This document shows, piece after piece, positions 1 to 7,555 of a stretch of DNA of 8,682 nucleotides; within the stretch, counting starts at the first letter, position 1, and each line of letters opens with the position of its first letter. A program made the translations under genes and the position numbers. The notes beneath the pieces were generated by a model. That model was not told where the DNA came from and did not search any database. It saw nothing but the letters and a program-made list of their open reading frames with translations. Origin of the DNA: Akkermansiaceae bacterium (GTDB taxonomy: Bacteria; Verrucomicrobiota; Verrucomicrobiia; Verrucomicrobiales; Akkermansiaceae); NCBI GenBank assembly GCA_018676385.1, contig JABHEX010000273.1, positions 1 to 8,682 on the forward strand, given 5' to 3'.

Positions 1-36
1 CTCGCGTAAGCTGAAGGCGAAGCGTGTTAGTTAAGG

Positions 37-522
37 TTATTTCGCACCTGACCACTCGGCGACTTTTAGTATGTCCTCGGCACTGTCGAATGATTCGCTG
101 GGCACCCAGGTGTAGGATTTTTTTCCGTGGTAGAGCAGTAATCCTCGTTTGGTGGAAACTGATTCGAATAATCCGCTCCACTTGACCTCTCCTTGGCGGT
201 CTTCGCCGTGGATCGACATGCTCTCGGGGGTGAATGTGTAGAGTACGCTCTGGCCGTAGCCGGGGAGTTGGCGTAGGTTGCGGCCGTGCATGATTTTCCA
301 GATCAGGGGGCGCAGCAGGGCAAAGGTGCCGACCATGAGCATCAGAACCGGCATCGGGTTAGGCCCTTGGCTCATGAGTAGGATGATTCCTGCTAGGATC
401 AGAGCAACACTAAGAAATGTCCGCAGCATCAACCAAACCTGATAGCGATGCCACATATGCAGGCGAAACGCCCCAAGGTGGGATGCTTCGTCGAATTTTA
501 CTTTGGCTTTGATCGTCGTCAT
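37..522 (-). CDS. YcxB-like small membrane protein
   Basis: This 161-residue protein has a short polar N-terminus, two hydrophobic segments at about residues 33-51 and 56-74 separated by a short Gly/Pro/Asn turn, and a C-terminal soluble domain from about residue 90. That domain has the YcxB pattern: a Tyr-Thr-Phe-Thr-Pro-Glu strand near 95-100, then Lys-Trp-Ser-Gly near 114-117, and a closing Trp-Val-Pro-Ser-Glu-Ser-Phe near 139-145 followed by acidic residues. YcxB-domain proteins are membrane-associated and have no established biochemical function, so none is assigned here. The ATG at 520-522 is used because the first codons are typical for the family and nothing upstream extends the frame convincingly; no Shine-Dalgarno is present. 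It is divergent from the iron-transport operon and probably a separate transcription unit. Family call fairly confident, role unknown. Confidence 0.75.
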   Translation of the reverse strand: MTTIKAKVKFDEASHLGAFRLHMWHRYQVWLMLRTFLSVALILAGIILLMSQGPNPMPVLMLMVGTFALLRPLIWKIMHGRNLRQLPGYGQSVLYTFTPESMSIHGEDRQGEVKWSGLFESVSTKRGLLLYHGKKSYTWVPSESFDSAEDILKVAEWSGAK

Positions 523-690
523 AACTATTTAAACTGAAAAATGGACGATTCCATAGAAAAAGAAAAGAGTAAACCGATTGCCTATGATGCCTGAAGAATC
601 TGGTTTTGTTGTATGATATCAAATGATCTGAATAAATCTCCATTTTCTTATTGCAAACGCGTCTCAATTGCGCTTTATTCTCGTGTGAAG
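523..690. promoter_or_regulatory. Divergent intergenic region upstream of the feo operon
   Basis: This AT-rich stretch separates the YcxB-like gene from feoA and must hold promoters for both. On the plus strand a TATGAT hexamer at 612-617 resembles a -10 box, but the bases 17 nt upstream (589-594, GCCTGA) are a poor -35. An 8-bp palindrome TGATATCA (614-621) overlaps the -10. I searched for a Fur-type 7-1-7 dyad, expected for iron-uptake genes, and found none that matches well. If TATGAT is real, transcription would start near 624, which would rule out the ATG at 613 as the feoA start. The promoter position is weakly supported. Confidence 0.25.
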
Positions 691-954
691 ATGATTGCAG
701 ACCTTACCACTGATATTGCTGGGGCTTTGAAAGCCGATAGTGCTATGACTTTGAGTAAGGCGGGCGCTGGTTGTAAGTTGCGTATCCGCGAGCTTGATGG
801 TGGTTCGTGTCAGCGCCTTCGTGAGATTGGTTTTTGTGAGGATTTGGAAATTAGCAAGCTATCTGACGGGCGTAATATGATTTGTTCAGTTTGTGGCACT
901 CGTCTTGCCTTGAGTAAAAAGCTTGGTGACCAAGTTCTTGTTGAGATGGTTTAA
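691..954 (+). CDS. feoA: Ferrous iron transport protein A (FeoA)
   Basis: FeoA is a small cytoplasmic SH3-like protein that works with the FeoB permease in Fe(II) import. From residue 19 the sequence follows the FeoA pattern: Gly-rich entry, a Cys-Gln-Arg-Leu-Arg-Glu-Ile-Gly-Phe helix-turn, a central beta region, and a Gly-Thr-Arg-Leu-Ala-Leu-Ser segment ending in Val-Leu-Val-Glu. It lies 45 nt upstream of feoB on the same strand, which settles the assignment. Three in-frame ATGs are possible: 613, 691 and 745. The family normally begins close to the 745 Met (69 aa); the 613-690 codons look less coding and overlap a possible -10 box, so 691 (87 aa) is a compromise. No start has a good Shine-Dalgarno. 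Unusually, five cysteines are present (28, 40, 49, 65, 68 from this start), two of them a CxxC pair where many FeoA proteins have none. Confidence 0.88.
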   Translation: MIADLTTDIAGALKADSAMTLSKAGAGCKLRIRELDGGSCQRLREIGFCEDLEISKLSDGRNMICSVCGTRLALSKKLGDQVLVEMV

Positions 955-999
955 CGGTATTTTTCTACGTGGTATTTAGAATCAACTACTGACAAGCAA

Positions 1000-3078
1000 A
1001 TGGAGACCATCGCACTTGTCGGTAATCCCAATAGTGGTAAGACCACCTTATTCAATGCTCTCACTGGAGCGAATCAAAAGACGGGAAACTATCCCGGAGT
1101 GACTGTCTCCCGCGTGTCCGGTGTGCTGCGTACACCCCACGGGAATAAGTATGAATTGTTAGATCTGCCTGGGTGTTACTCATTGAGCCCCCGAGCTGAA
1201 GATGAGCGAATTACTCGTGATGTGTTGTTAGGTGATCAGAAAGGGAACGATCGGCCATCCGCAGTAGTCTGTGTGGTGGACGCCTCAAACCTTGAGCGTC
1301 ATCTTTACCTGCTATTGCAAGTAGTTGATCTCGGTCTACCCGTCGTGGTGGCACTCAATAAAGTTGATCTTGCTGAATCACAGGGCATCCGCATCAACGT
1401 GGAGCTTTTATCCGAGGAATTGGGTTTGCCAGTCATTCCGTGTCAGGCGAATAAAGGTAAAGGCGTGGTCGATCTTAAACACGCGATACGTCACCCGTTT
1501 CCACACCCTCCTAAAAGGATTTGGCATGCGGAAAAAGCGACGGAAAGCGCCATTGAGGATCTGGCCAAACAGCTCGAGGTGAATGGATCCGCAAATCCAG
1601 CGGCCCATGCGATTCACTTGCTTGCCGATGCGGAATACCGAACCGAAGACCAACCGGGGATTGATCATGGCATGAGGCAGGCTGCAATGAACGCTGCTGC
1701 CGAGTGTATTAGTGCGGGTGAATCCCCCGAGGAGGACATTTCTCAGTCGCGCACCCAACGTGTGCAGGCAGTCTGCAAGCTAACCGCTAAAAGGCTCGAT
1801 GCGGGTGGATTGACTATCAGCGACAAAATTGATCAGGCCGTGCTCCATCCTATCGGCGGATGGTTTATTTTTATCGGTGTCATGTTGCTTGTCTTTTGGT
1901 CGATCTTCAGCTGGTCCTCCTATCCGATGGACTGGGTGGAGACTGGAATTGGTGCCCTGGCGGAAAGTGTTTCCACCATGCTGGCGGACGGTGACGTGAA
2001 AGATCTCGCGATTGACGGTATTATCGGCGGCGTTGGAAGTGTGGTGATTTTTCTGCCCCAAATCCTTCTGCTGTTGTTTTTTATCGGGCTCATGGAATCG
2101 ACCGGATACATGGGTCGGGCTGCATTGCTGATGGATGGTCTGATGAGCAAGGTTGGGCTGAGCGGCAAGGCGTTCCTGCCGTTGCTGAGTTCTTATGCAT
2201 GTGCGATTCCTGGTATCATGGCGACGCGTAGTATGGACAGTGCCAAGCAAAGGCTGCTAACTATTCTTATCGCTCCATGGATGAGTTGCACAGCGCGACT
2301 ACCTGTTTATTCGCTCCTCATTGGGATGCTGCTGGCAAGCTACGGTGCTATGTTGCAAGCGCTGATGTTAGCGGCCATGTATTTCCTTGGCACTGCGACG
2401 GCATTGCTCGCGGCGTGGTTGCTGGCGCCTAAAGTCAAAGGGGAGGAAGAGCCTAGCCATTTTCTGATGGAACTTCCCGCCTACAGCGTTCCTGACTTTG
2501 GTTATATTGGACGCCATCTTACAGAACGTGCGTGGTCGTTTTTAAAGAAAGCAGGCACCGTGATCTTAGGTATTTCTATCATTCTTTGGGCGCTACAGAC
2601 TTATCCAAAACCCGACGATGGTACTCCTGCCGCAGATGACCCTGCGCTAGCGTTGGAACAGAGTTACATGGGTAAAATAGGACATGCCATTGAACCTGTT
2701 GTTAAACCACTTGGATACGACTGGCGCACTGGCACGGCATTGATTGCGGCATTTGCTGCACGTGAGGTGTTTAATGCGAATTTAGCGATTTCATACTCCG
2801 TTGAGGAAGATGACGATGAGGAAAAATTCCTTAAAAAGCTGCGTAGTAAATTGGGTAATGCAACTTGGCCTGACGGCACAAAGATTTACACGCCGGTGAC
2901 TACGCTTAGTTTGCTGATCTTCTTTGTGTATGCGCTTCAGTGCCTTCCGACGACCGCTGTGGTCCGACGAGAAACGGGCTCATGGAACTGGGCGATTGGG
3001 CAGCTTGTGGGAATGACTGTGGTTGCATGGCTAGCCGCTTTTATGGTCTACCAGATTGGCCGCTTGATATCGGGCTGA
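1000..3078 (+). CDS. feoB: Ferrous iron transporter FeoB
   Basis: FeoB is the inner-membrane Fe(II) permease with a cytosolic G-domain. The N-terminus shows all GTPase motifs: G1 GNPNSGKTT at residues 8-16 (including Asn11, the potassium-activation residue in characterised FeoB proteins), G2 Tyr-Pro-Gly-Val-Thr at 31-35, G3 DLPG at 55-58, G4 NKVD at 120-123 and a G5-like segment near 148-155. A helical linker (about 165-280) corresponds to the GDI region. The membrane part starts near 285 and carries the two Gate-type segments: Cys401-Ala-Ile-Pro-Gly with Ala-Thr-Arg following, and Ser-Cys430-Thr-Ala-Arg-Leu-Pro-Val-Tyr. A second repeat has Ala-Ala-Arg-Glu-Val-Phe at 586-591 and Gln647-Cys648 before the Arg-Arg-Glu-Thr-Gly-Ser-Trp tail. 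An acidic loop lies at 602-608. Length (692 aa) is normal and the frame is intact. No Shine-Dalgarno precedes the ATG. It is co-transcribed with feoA upstream and the Cys-rich peptide 18 nt downstream. Confidence 0.97.
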   Translation: METIALVGNPNSGKTTLFNALTGANQKTGNYPGVTVSRVSGVLRTPHGNKYELLDLPGCYSLSPRAEDERITRDVLLGDQKGNDRPSAVVCVVDASNLERHLYLLLQVVDLGLPVVVALNKVDLAESQGIRINVELLSEELGLPVIPCQANKGKGVVDLKHAIRHPFPHPPKRIWHAEKATESAIEDLAKQLEVNGSANPAAHAIHLLADAEYRTEDQPGIDHGMRQAAMNAAAECISAGESPEEDISQSRTQRVQAVCKLTAKRLDAGGLTISDKIDQAVLHPIGGWFIFIGVMLLVFWSIFSWSSYPMDWVETGIGALAESVSTMLADGDVKDLAIDGIIGGVGSVVIFLPQILLLLFFIGLMESTGYMGRAALLMDGLMSKVGLSGKAFLPLLSSYACAIPGIMATRSMDSAKQRLLTILIAPWMSCTARLPVYSLLIGMLLASYGAMLQALMLAAMYFLGTATALLAAWLLAPKVKGEEEPSHFLMELPAYSVPDFGYIGRHLTERAWSFLKKAGTVILGISIILWALQTYPKPDDGTPAADDPALALEQSYMGKIGHAIEPVVKPLGYDWRTGTALIAAFAAREVFNANLAISYSVEEDDDEEKFLKKLRSKLGNATWPDGTKIYTPVTTLSLLIFFVYALQCLPTTAVVRRETGSWNWAIGQLVGMTVVAWLAAFMVYQIGRLISG

Positions 3079-3096
3079 AACCTGCGAACTTAAATC

Positions 3097-3246
3097 ATGG
3101 ATTTAACTAACTGGCAGACCTACGTAGCACCGGCGATCGTGCTGGTGGTAATCGTGCTATTCATTCGTAATTGGATGAAAAAAAGTGAGGCGAACTGCTG
3201 CGGTGGCCGTTGTGGATGCGGCGTGAGCAAGCGGAAGCGGGGTTGA
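3097..3246 (+). CDS. FeoB-associated Cys-rich membrane peptide
   Basis: This 49-residue ORF starts 18 nt after the feoB stop. It encodes a short N-terminal segment with Trp6, one hydrophobic helix at about residues 11-23 (Ala-Pro-Ala-Ile-Val-Leu run), a basic boundary (Arg24 to Lys29), a cysteine cluster CCGGRCGC at 34-41, and a Lys/Arg-rich end. This is the architecture of the FeoB-associated Cys-rich membrane protein family, short single-pass peptides encoded directly after feoB. By the positive-inside rule the Cys cluster should face the cytoplasm, where it could hold Fe(II) leaving the FeoB channel or interact with the FeoB G-domain; that role is inference. The ATG is the only sensible start; no Shine-Dalgarno. 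It is too short for most ORF cutoffs, but position, topology and Cys motif agree. Confidence 0.82.
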   Translation: MDLTNWQTYVAPAIVLVVIVLFIRNWMKKSEANCCGGRCGCGVSKRKRG

Positions 3247-3284
3247 TGGGTGTGCCTTGTGGACTCTAGCCTCTACCAGCTATC

Positions 3285-3297
3285 GCCCCTCTGGGGC
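3285..3297. terminator. Small GC hairpin between convergent operons
   Basis: A perfect 5-bp inverted repeat, GCCCC then TCT then GGGGC, sits in the 61-nt gap between the convergent feo and DUF1501 operons, 38 nt past one stop codon and 10 nt past the other. Its position suits a bidirectional terminator. However, the stem is short and no T-tract follows on either strand, so it does not look like a canonical intrinsic terminator. Confidence 0.3.
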
Positions 3298-3307
3298 TGA
3301 CACCTGA

Positions 3308-4807
3308 CTAATGCTTCGCCATGTGCGAGTGGTCGAGGATGTCGGTGACTACGCGGGAGGGTTCAACGCCGGTGAGTTTCTGGTCGAGCCCTTGGTTTCT
3401 GAAGCTTAGCTTGTGGTGATCGATACCGCATCGCTCTAGGATGGTGGCGTGGAGATCGCGGACGTGGACTTTTTGATCGGGGGTGATGATATTGAATGAA
3501 TATTCATCTGTTTCGCCGTAGGACATGCCACCTTTGACACCTGCGCCCGCCATCCAGATAGAGAAGGCGCGCGGGTGGTGGTCGCGCCCGTAGTTGGTGT
3601 CGCTGAGTTTGCCTTGAGAGTAGACGGTGCGCCCAAATTCGCCTGCGAAGATAACTAATGTGTCATCTAATAGCCCGCGTTGTTTAAGGTCTTGGATGAG
3701 GGCGTAGCATGGTTGGTCGACGTCCTTGCACTGGGATGAGAGGTCACGTGGAAGATTGCCGTGCTGATCCCAACCTCGGTGAAAGATCTGGGTGAATCGA
3801 ACGCCACGTTCGACGAGTCGGCGAGCCATCATAGCGCAGTAGGCGAAGCTGCCATTTTTCTTTGAGTCGGGGCCGTAGAGTTGGTAGGTTTCCTCGGATT
3901 CTTTTGACATGTCGGTGAGTTCAGGCACGGACATCTGCATGCGGTATGCCATTTCATACTGCTGGATGCGTGTTTGGATCTCGCGGTCGCCAACGTTTTC
4001 CAAGGTCTCCTGATTGAGTGAGGAAAGCCCATCTAACATCTTTCGCCGTATTTTCCGGCTGATTCCCGGTGCGTCTTTAAGATAGAGAACTGGGTTGCCT
4101 TGGGTGCGTAGGTGGATACCAGCATGTTTTCCGGGTAGGAAACTGGATGTCCAGTACTTGGATGAGATCGCTTGGACGTTAGAAAATGGGCTTGAGTGTT
4201 TGGCATGTAATACACAAAAGGTGGGTAAATCTTTGTTGAGTGAGCCAAGGCCGTAGGATAGCCACGAGCCCATGGATGCCTGTCCAGGGATCATGTTGCC
4301 GGTGAACATCATGTTGTTTGCGGGCACGTGATTGATCGCATCCGTGTGCATGGATTTGATCACACAGATATCATCCGCCATTTTACCGTGCCAGGGGAGA
4401 ATATCAGATATCCAGGTGCCACCTTCGCCGTATTGTTTAAAGTCGGTAAAAGACCTAGCTACCGGAAAATTCGACTGTTTGGCAGTCATGCCTGTGAGGC
4501 GTTGGCCAGAGTCTTGAAGAAAGCTCTTGATGTCTTTTTTAAAGTCTTTCTGTATTTGTGGTTTGTAATCGAAGGTTTCAAACTGAGAGGGCGCACCGAT
4601 CAGGGAGATGTAGATCACTCGTTTGGCACGTGCGGGAAAATGAGCGGTCATTTCTGAGCCATCTGAAATGGCACCCATCAATTCGGGTGGTAGCAATGAC
4701 GCCAGTGCTGCACTGCCGAGACCCATGGCATTTTTGGCAAAAAACTGCCGACGGTTCAGTTCGGTTTCGTGTAAGCCAATTGCCTTTCCTATGTCATGAC
4801 CGTTCAT
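3308..4807 (-). CDS. DUF1501 family protein, Tat-exported
   Basis: This 499-residue protein matches the DUF1501 family, which has an alkaline-phosphatase/sulfatase-like fold and no proven reaction. A twin-arginine signal occurs at residues 18-23 (Asn-Arg-Arg-Gln-Phe-Phe) followed by a Gly/Ala-rich hydrophobic stretch to about 45, so it should be exported folded. Family signatures follow in order: Gly-Ala-Pro-Ser-Gln-Phe-Glu-Thr-Phe-Asp at 71-80, Asn159-His160 in the conserved Thr-Asp-x-x-Asn-His segment, Trp346-Asp-Gln-His-Gly, Gly389-Glu-Phe-Gly-Arg-Thr, Gly407-Arg-Asp-His-His-Pro, and His448-Val-Arg-Asp-Leu-His near the end. These His/Asp residues are the likely metal site by analogy with the fold. 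Length is normal and the frame intact. It begins 5 nt after the stop of the DUF1553 gene, so translation is probably coupled; the two are a standard pair in Planctomycetes and Verrucomicrobia, where the DUF1501 gene usually comes second. No sulfatase gene is in the window. Confidence 0.9.
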   Translation of the reverse strand: MNGHDIGKAIGLHETELNRRQFFAKNAMGLGSAALASLLPPELMGAISDGSEMTAHFPARAKRVIYISLIGAPSQFETFDYKPQIQKDFKKDIKSFLQDSGQRLTGMTAKQSNFPVARSFTDFKQYGEGGTWISDILPWHGKMADDICVIKSMHTDAINHVPANNMMFTGNMIPGQASMGSWLSYGLGSLNKDLPTFCVLHAKHSSPFSNVQAISSKYWTSSFLPGKHAGIHLRTQGNPVLYLKDAPGISRKIRRKMLDGLSSLNQETLENVGDREIQTRIQQYEMAYRMQMSVPELTDMSKESEETYQLYGPDSKKNGSFAYCAMMARRLVERGVRFTQIFHRGWDQHGNLPRDLSSQCKDVDQPCYALIQDLKQRGLLDDTLVIFAGEFGRTVYSQGKLSDTNYGRDHHPRAFSIWMAGAGVKGGMSYGETDEYSFNIITPDQKVHVRDLHATILERCGIDHHKLSFRNQGLDQKLTGVEPSRVVTDILDHSHMAKH

Positions 4808-4812
4808 CTGGT

Positions 4813-7470
4813 TTATTTATTCAGGGTTTCATCCATGTTGAGGATTTGGTTGGCGACGATGGTCCAAGCGGCGAGCTGAGCGGCGGGAAGTTTGGGGTCG
4901 GCATCGGAATTCCCTACCTTTATCAACTTACTAGCCTCTTCAGGAGTGGCTGTAAACTCTTTGAGAGCGTCGTTATACGTTGATTGAACAACTTTGATTT
5001 CGCTTTCCCTCATGGGTCTTGAAATGATTAGGCGGGCGATGTGATTGATGATTTTTCCGGGTGTGTCTGCCTTCTGCATGGCGCGTTGGGCGATGTTTCG
5101 TGATGCTTCGACGTACTGGGTATCGTTCATCAGTACGAACGCCTGCAGGGGGGTGTTGGTGATTTCCCGTTTCACACAGCTCGTTGTTCTGTCGGGTGCG
5201 TTGAAGATTTCCATGGATGGAGGGGCTGCCGTGCGTTTCCAGAATGTATAAAGTGACCGCCGGTAGAGGTCTCCGCCGCTGCCGGTGTTATAGAGTCCGG
5301 TATTGGATTTTTTCATGGAGATGACCGACCAAATACCTTTCGGCTGGTAGGGTTTCACAGGTGGGCCGCCGATCTTATGATGAAGTAGTCCTGAAGCCTG
5401 TAATGCCATATCACGAATTTGTTCGGCATCGAGCCGATACCGTGGTGCACGTGCGAGCCATTTGTTGGAGGGGTCGATGTGCTGCTTCTCTTTGCTTATG
5501 CTCGAGCTTTGGCGGTAGGTTTTTGAAGTGACAATCGTGCGCAGGAGATGGTGTAGATCCCAGTTGTGTTCTACAAAGTCGGCGGCGAGCCAGTCGAGTA
5601 GTTTGGGGTGTGTTGGGCGTGCTCCCATGACGCCAAAGTCTCCTGTTGTGCTGACAATGCCTTCGCCAAAAATGTAATACCAGTAGCGGTTCACGGTGAC
5701 GCGTGCAGGGAGTGGATTTTCTGGTGAGGTGATCCACTTGGCGAGACCGAGACGATTTTTAGGTAGATTGCTCATGGAGGGAAGCATTGCTGGTGTGTTC
5801 GCAGTCACCCTCTCTAGTCTTGCTGTGTAGTCACCCCGCTGAAGAGTGTGAGCAAAGGCTTCTTTACCCTCATTTTCTTGCATCACTAGCGTGGTGGGAG
5901 AGCGATCATTAATTTTTTTCGACTCTTTTCTGAGAGGAGCGAGCTTCTGGGAAAGTGTGGATCCCTCGGAGTTGATTTTGGAAAAATAATAATCACGCAG
6001 CTGAGTCATCTGCCTGCTTGTGGGCGATGTGGCTTTTAGAAGTTTGCTAATAGATTTTGTATCCTTTCCAGCGGGTTGCTTCAGGTCCTTTCGGTTTGCA
6101 TCATACCATTTTTTGAAAGTATCTATGTTCTTTTTTCTGTGGCTAGTTAGCTGCTTTTCAAGTTTGGAAATTTGCAGGGTTAGTTTTTCTGATTTTGATC
6201 TATCAGCATCCGTCATGATTCTTACATTCGGTGGGTGGTCGGAAGCATGTTTATCCAGTGCAGTCATGGGTGTGTTGCGGAAAAATGCTGTGAGCTGATA
6301 GTTTTCCTTCATCGATATGGCGTCAAATTTGTGGTCATGACAGGCGGCGCAGCCAGCGGTCAGTCCGAGCCATACGGTAGAGGTTGTGTTGACCCTCTCT
6401 TGCGCATAAATGACGTGGTATTCCTCCTCGATTGACCCCGCTTCTCCGTTGGTAGGCAGGCAGCGATTAAAGCCTGTTGCGATGACTTGTTCGATTTTTG
6501 CCTTGGGTATCATATCGCCTGCAATCTGTTCACGGGTGAACTGATCAAATGGTATGTTGTTTTTAAAGGCGTTAATTACCCAATCCCGGTATGGCCAAAC
6601 GGAGCGGTAATTATCTAACTGGTAACCATGGGTGTCAGCGTAACGGGCGACATCCAGCCAGTGGCGCGTCCAGTGCTCGGCGTAGCTATCTGTCTTCAGT
6701 AGCTTGTTCACTGTCTCGCCATAAACTGTATCAAAATCGCGCGTATCATTGAGGATTTCATCGAGGTCTTCCAGCGTGGGTGGTAATCCTGTTAGGTCAA
6801 AGTAGAGGCGCCTGATCAGTCGTGCAGAGTTTTCTTCTGGGTTAGGCTTAAGTCCTCTATTTTCAAATCGTGCAGCAATGAATCGATCGATCGGGTTGTT
6901 CTTGGCCCAGTCAGAATGTGCAACTTTGGGAAGCGGATGTTTTTTTGGGGTGATGTATGCCCAGTGGGGTTCGTAATTTGCACCCTCCTTAATCCATTGG
7001 CGGACTAGGGATATTTTTTCAGGATCCAAGATGGTTCCGTGTGGTGATCGTGTGGGATGGAGCGGCATGACGAGATCTGGGTCATCACTCTCCATGAGTT
7101 GGATCAGCAGAGAATCATCAGGGTTGCCAGGGATGATGACGGGTTTGCCGTTTTTACGTTTTTCGAAAGCGTATTTTTCCTGATCGAGCCGCAGCGGTTG
7201 GCCATCATCTTTGGAGATTGGCCCACCGGGTTCACGGCTACCAGAATCTGGTCCGTGGCAGTGGTAGCATGCCTCTGAGAGAATCGGCTGGATGTGTTCG
7301 TTGAATGAAACTTCGGTTACTCTGAGATCCGGAGCTTTTTCCCCAAGGGGGTATTTTGTCTCAGAGGCAGATTTGTTCTGTTGTGCGGTGTCCTGCTGCT
7401 TGTCACATGACGTAAGACTACTCATGGTCACAAAGGCTACAAGAATCAGAATGTATTGATGATGAGTCAC
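4813..7470 (-). CDS. PSCyt1/DUF1549/DUF1553 cytochrome-like lipoprotein
   Basis: Numbering is from a GTG start at 7468-7470 (885 aa). The N-terminus then reads as a lipoprotein signal: hydrophobic core at about residues 6-18 and lipobox Leu-Thr-Ser-Cys ending at Cys22. A planctomycete cytochrome c domain (PSCyt1) follows, with the haem-binding motif CYHCH at 68-72 and a candidate axial Met-Pro at 135-136. The PSCyt2/DUF1549 domain (about 193-407) includes His-Trp-Leu-Asp-Val-Ala-Arg-Tyr-Ala-Asp at 270-279 and a second CxxCH, CAACH, at 374-378. A Lys/Glu-rich probable coiled coil spans about 423-457. The PSD1/DUF1553 domain (about 567 to the end) carries Asn-Arg-Tyr-Trp, Asp-Ala-Glu-Gln-Ile-Arg-Asp and Asn-Thr-Pro-Leu-Gln-Ala. 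The function of the family is unknown; one or two c-type haems are plausible. Alternative starts are a TTG at 7522-7524, which adds 18 residues and spoils the signal peptide, and an ATG at 7423-7425, which leaves too short a signal. No start has a Shine-Dalgarno. Confidence 0.9.
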   Translation of the reverse strand: MTHHQYILILVAFVTMSSLTSCDKQQDTAQQNKSASETKYPLGEKAPDLRVTEVSFNEHIQPILSEACYHCHGPDSGSREPGGPISKDDGQPLRLDQEKYAFEKRKNGKPVIIPGNPDDSLLIQLMESDDPDLVMPLHPTRSPHGTILDPEKISLVRQWIKEGANYEPHWAYITPKKHPLPKVAHSDWAKNNPIDRFIAARFENRGLKPNPEENSARLIRRLYFDLTGLPPTLEDLDEILNDTRDFDTVYGETVNKLLKTDSYAEHWTRHWLDVARYADTHGYQLDNYRSVWPYRDWVINAFKNNIPFDQFTREQIAGDMIPKAKIEQVIATGFNRCLPTNGEAGSIEEEYHVIYAQERVNTTSTVWLGLTAGCAACHDHKFDAISMKENYQLTAFFRNTPMTALDKHASDHPPNVRIMTDADRSKSEKLTLQISKLEKQLTSHRKKNIDTFKKWYDANRKDLKQPAGKDTKSISKLLKATSPTSRQMTQLRDYYFSKINSEGSTLSQKLAPLRKESKKINDRSPTTLVMQENEGKEAFAHTLQRGDYTARLERVTANTPAMLPSMSNLPKNRLGLAKWITSPENPLPARVTVNRYWYYIFGEGIVSTTGDFGVMGARPTHPKLLDWLAADFVEHNWDLHHLLRTIVTSKTYRQSSSISKEKQHIDPSNKWLARAPRYRLDAEQIRDMALQASGLLHHKIGGPPVKPYQPKGIWSVISMKKSNTGLYNTGSGGDLYRRSLYTFWKRTAAPPSMEIFNAPDRTTSCVKREITNTPLQAFVLMNDTQYVEASRNIAQRAMQKADTPGKIINHIARLIISRPMRESEIKVVQSTYNDALKEFTATPEEASKLIKVGNSDADPKLPAAQLAAWTIVANQILNMDETLNK

Positions 7471-7538
7471 AATAAGAGAACAGGCGGAGCTTATGGTGTT
7501 ATGGGGTAAGGCATAAGACAGCAATTGTGGTCAGAATT

Positions 7539-7555
7539 ACGTAATAATTATACGT
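7539..7555. promoter_or_regulatory. Dyad ACGTA-N7-TACGT with embedded -10 box
   Basis: A 5-bp inverted repeat ACGTA (7539-7543) and TACGT (7551-7555) flanks an AT-only centre; the left arm lies inside an 8-bp palindrome TTACGTAA (7537-7544). A third ACGT core occurs at 7572-7575. On the minus strand a perfect TATAAT lies at 7547-7552, inside the dyad, so a protein bound here could cover a promoter of the DUF1553-DUF1501 operon. I could not find a good -35 for that box. The binding protein is unknown. Confidence 0.3.

Noticed and set aside
2..34. A plus-strand open frame ending in TAA at 32-34 with a Lys/Arg-rich tail, possibly the end of a convergent upstream gene
   Set aside because: Only ten codons are visible and nothing identifies a family, so it cannot be told from chance.
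410..667. Minus-strand open frame of 85 codons covering the intergenic region before feoA
   Set aside because: It overlaps the YcxB-like gene in another frame, covers the promoter region and resembles no protein family.
523..690. Fur box upstream of feoA
   Set aside because: The best stretch, around 614-629, matches only part of one half of the 7-1-7 consensus; the other half does not match.
1325..2879. Several open frames of 71-156 codons on both strands within feoB
   Set aside because: They are shadows of the intact feoB frame, with low-complexity or implausible residue content and no family features.
3247..3307. Strong intrinsic terminator between the convergent operons
   Set aside because: A 5-bp GC hairpin is present but no T-tract follows on either strand; kept only as a low-confidence feature.
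4328..4983. Plus-strand open frames opposite the DUF1501 and DUF1553 genes, up to 141 codons
   Set aside because: They lie antisense to well-conserved coding sequence and look like mirror frames; no recognisable domain.
5045..7278. Plus- and minus-strand open frames of 66-108 codons inside the DUF1553 gene
   Set aside because: The DUF1553 frame is continuous with all domain motifs in order, so these are alternative-frame shadows, not signs of a frameshift.
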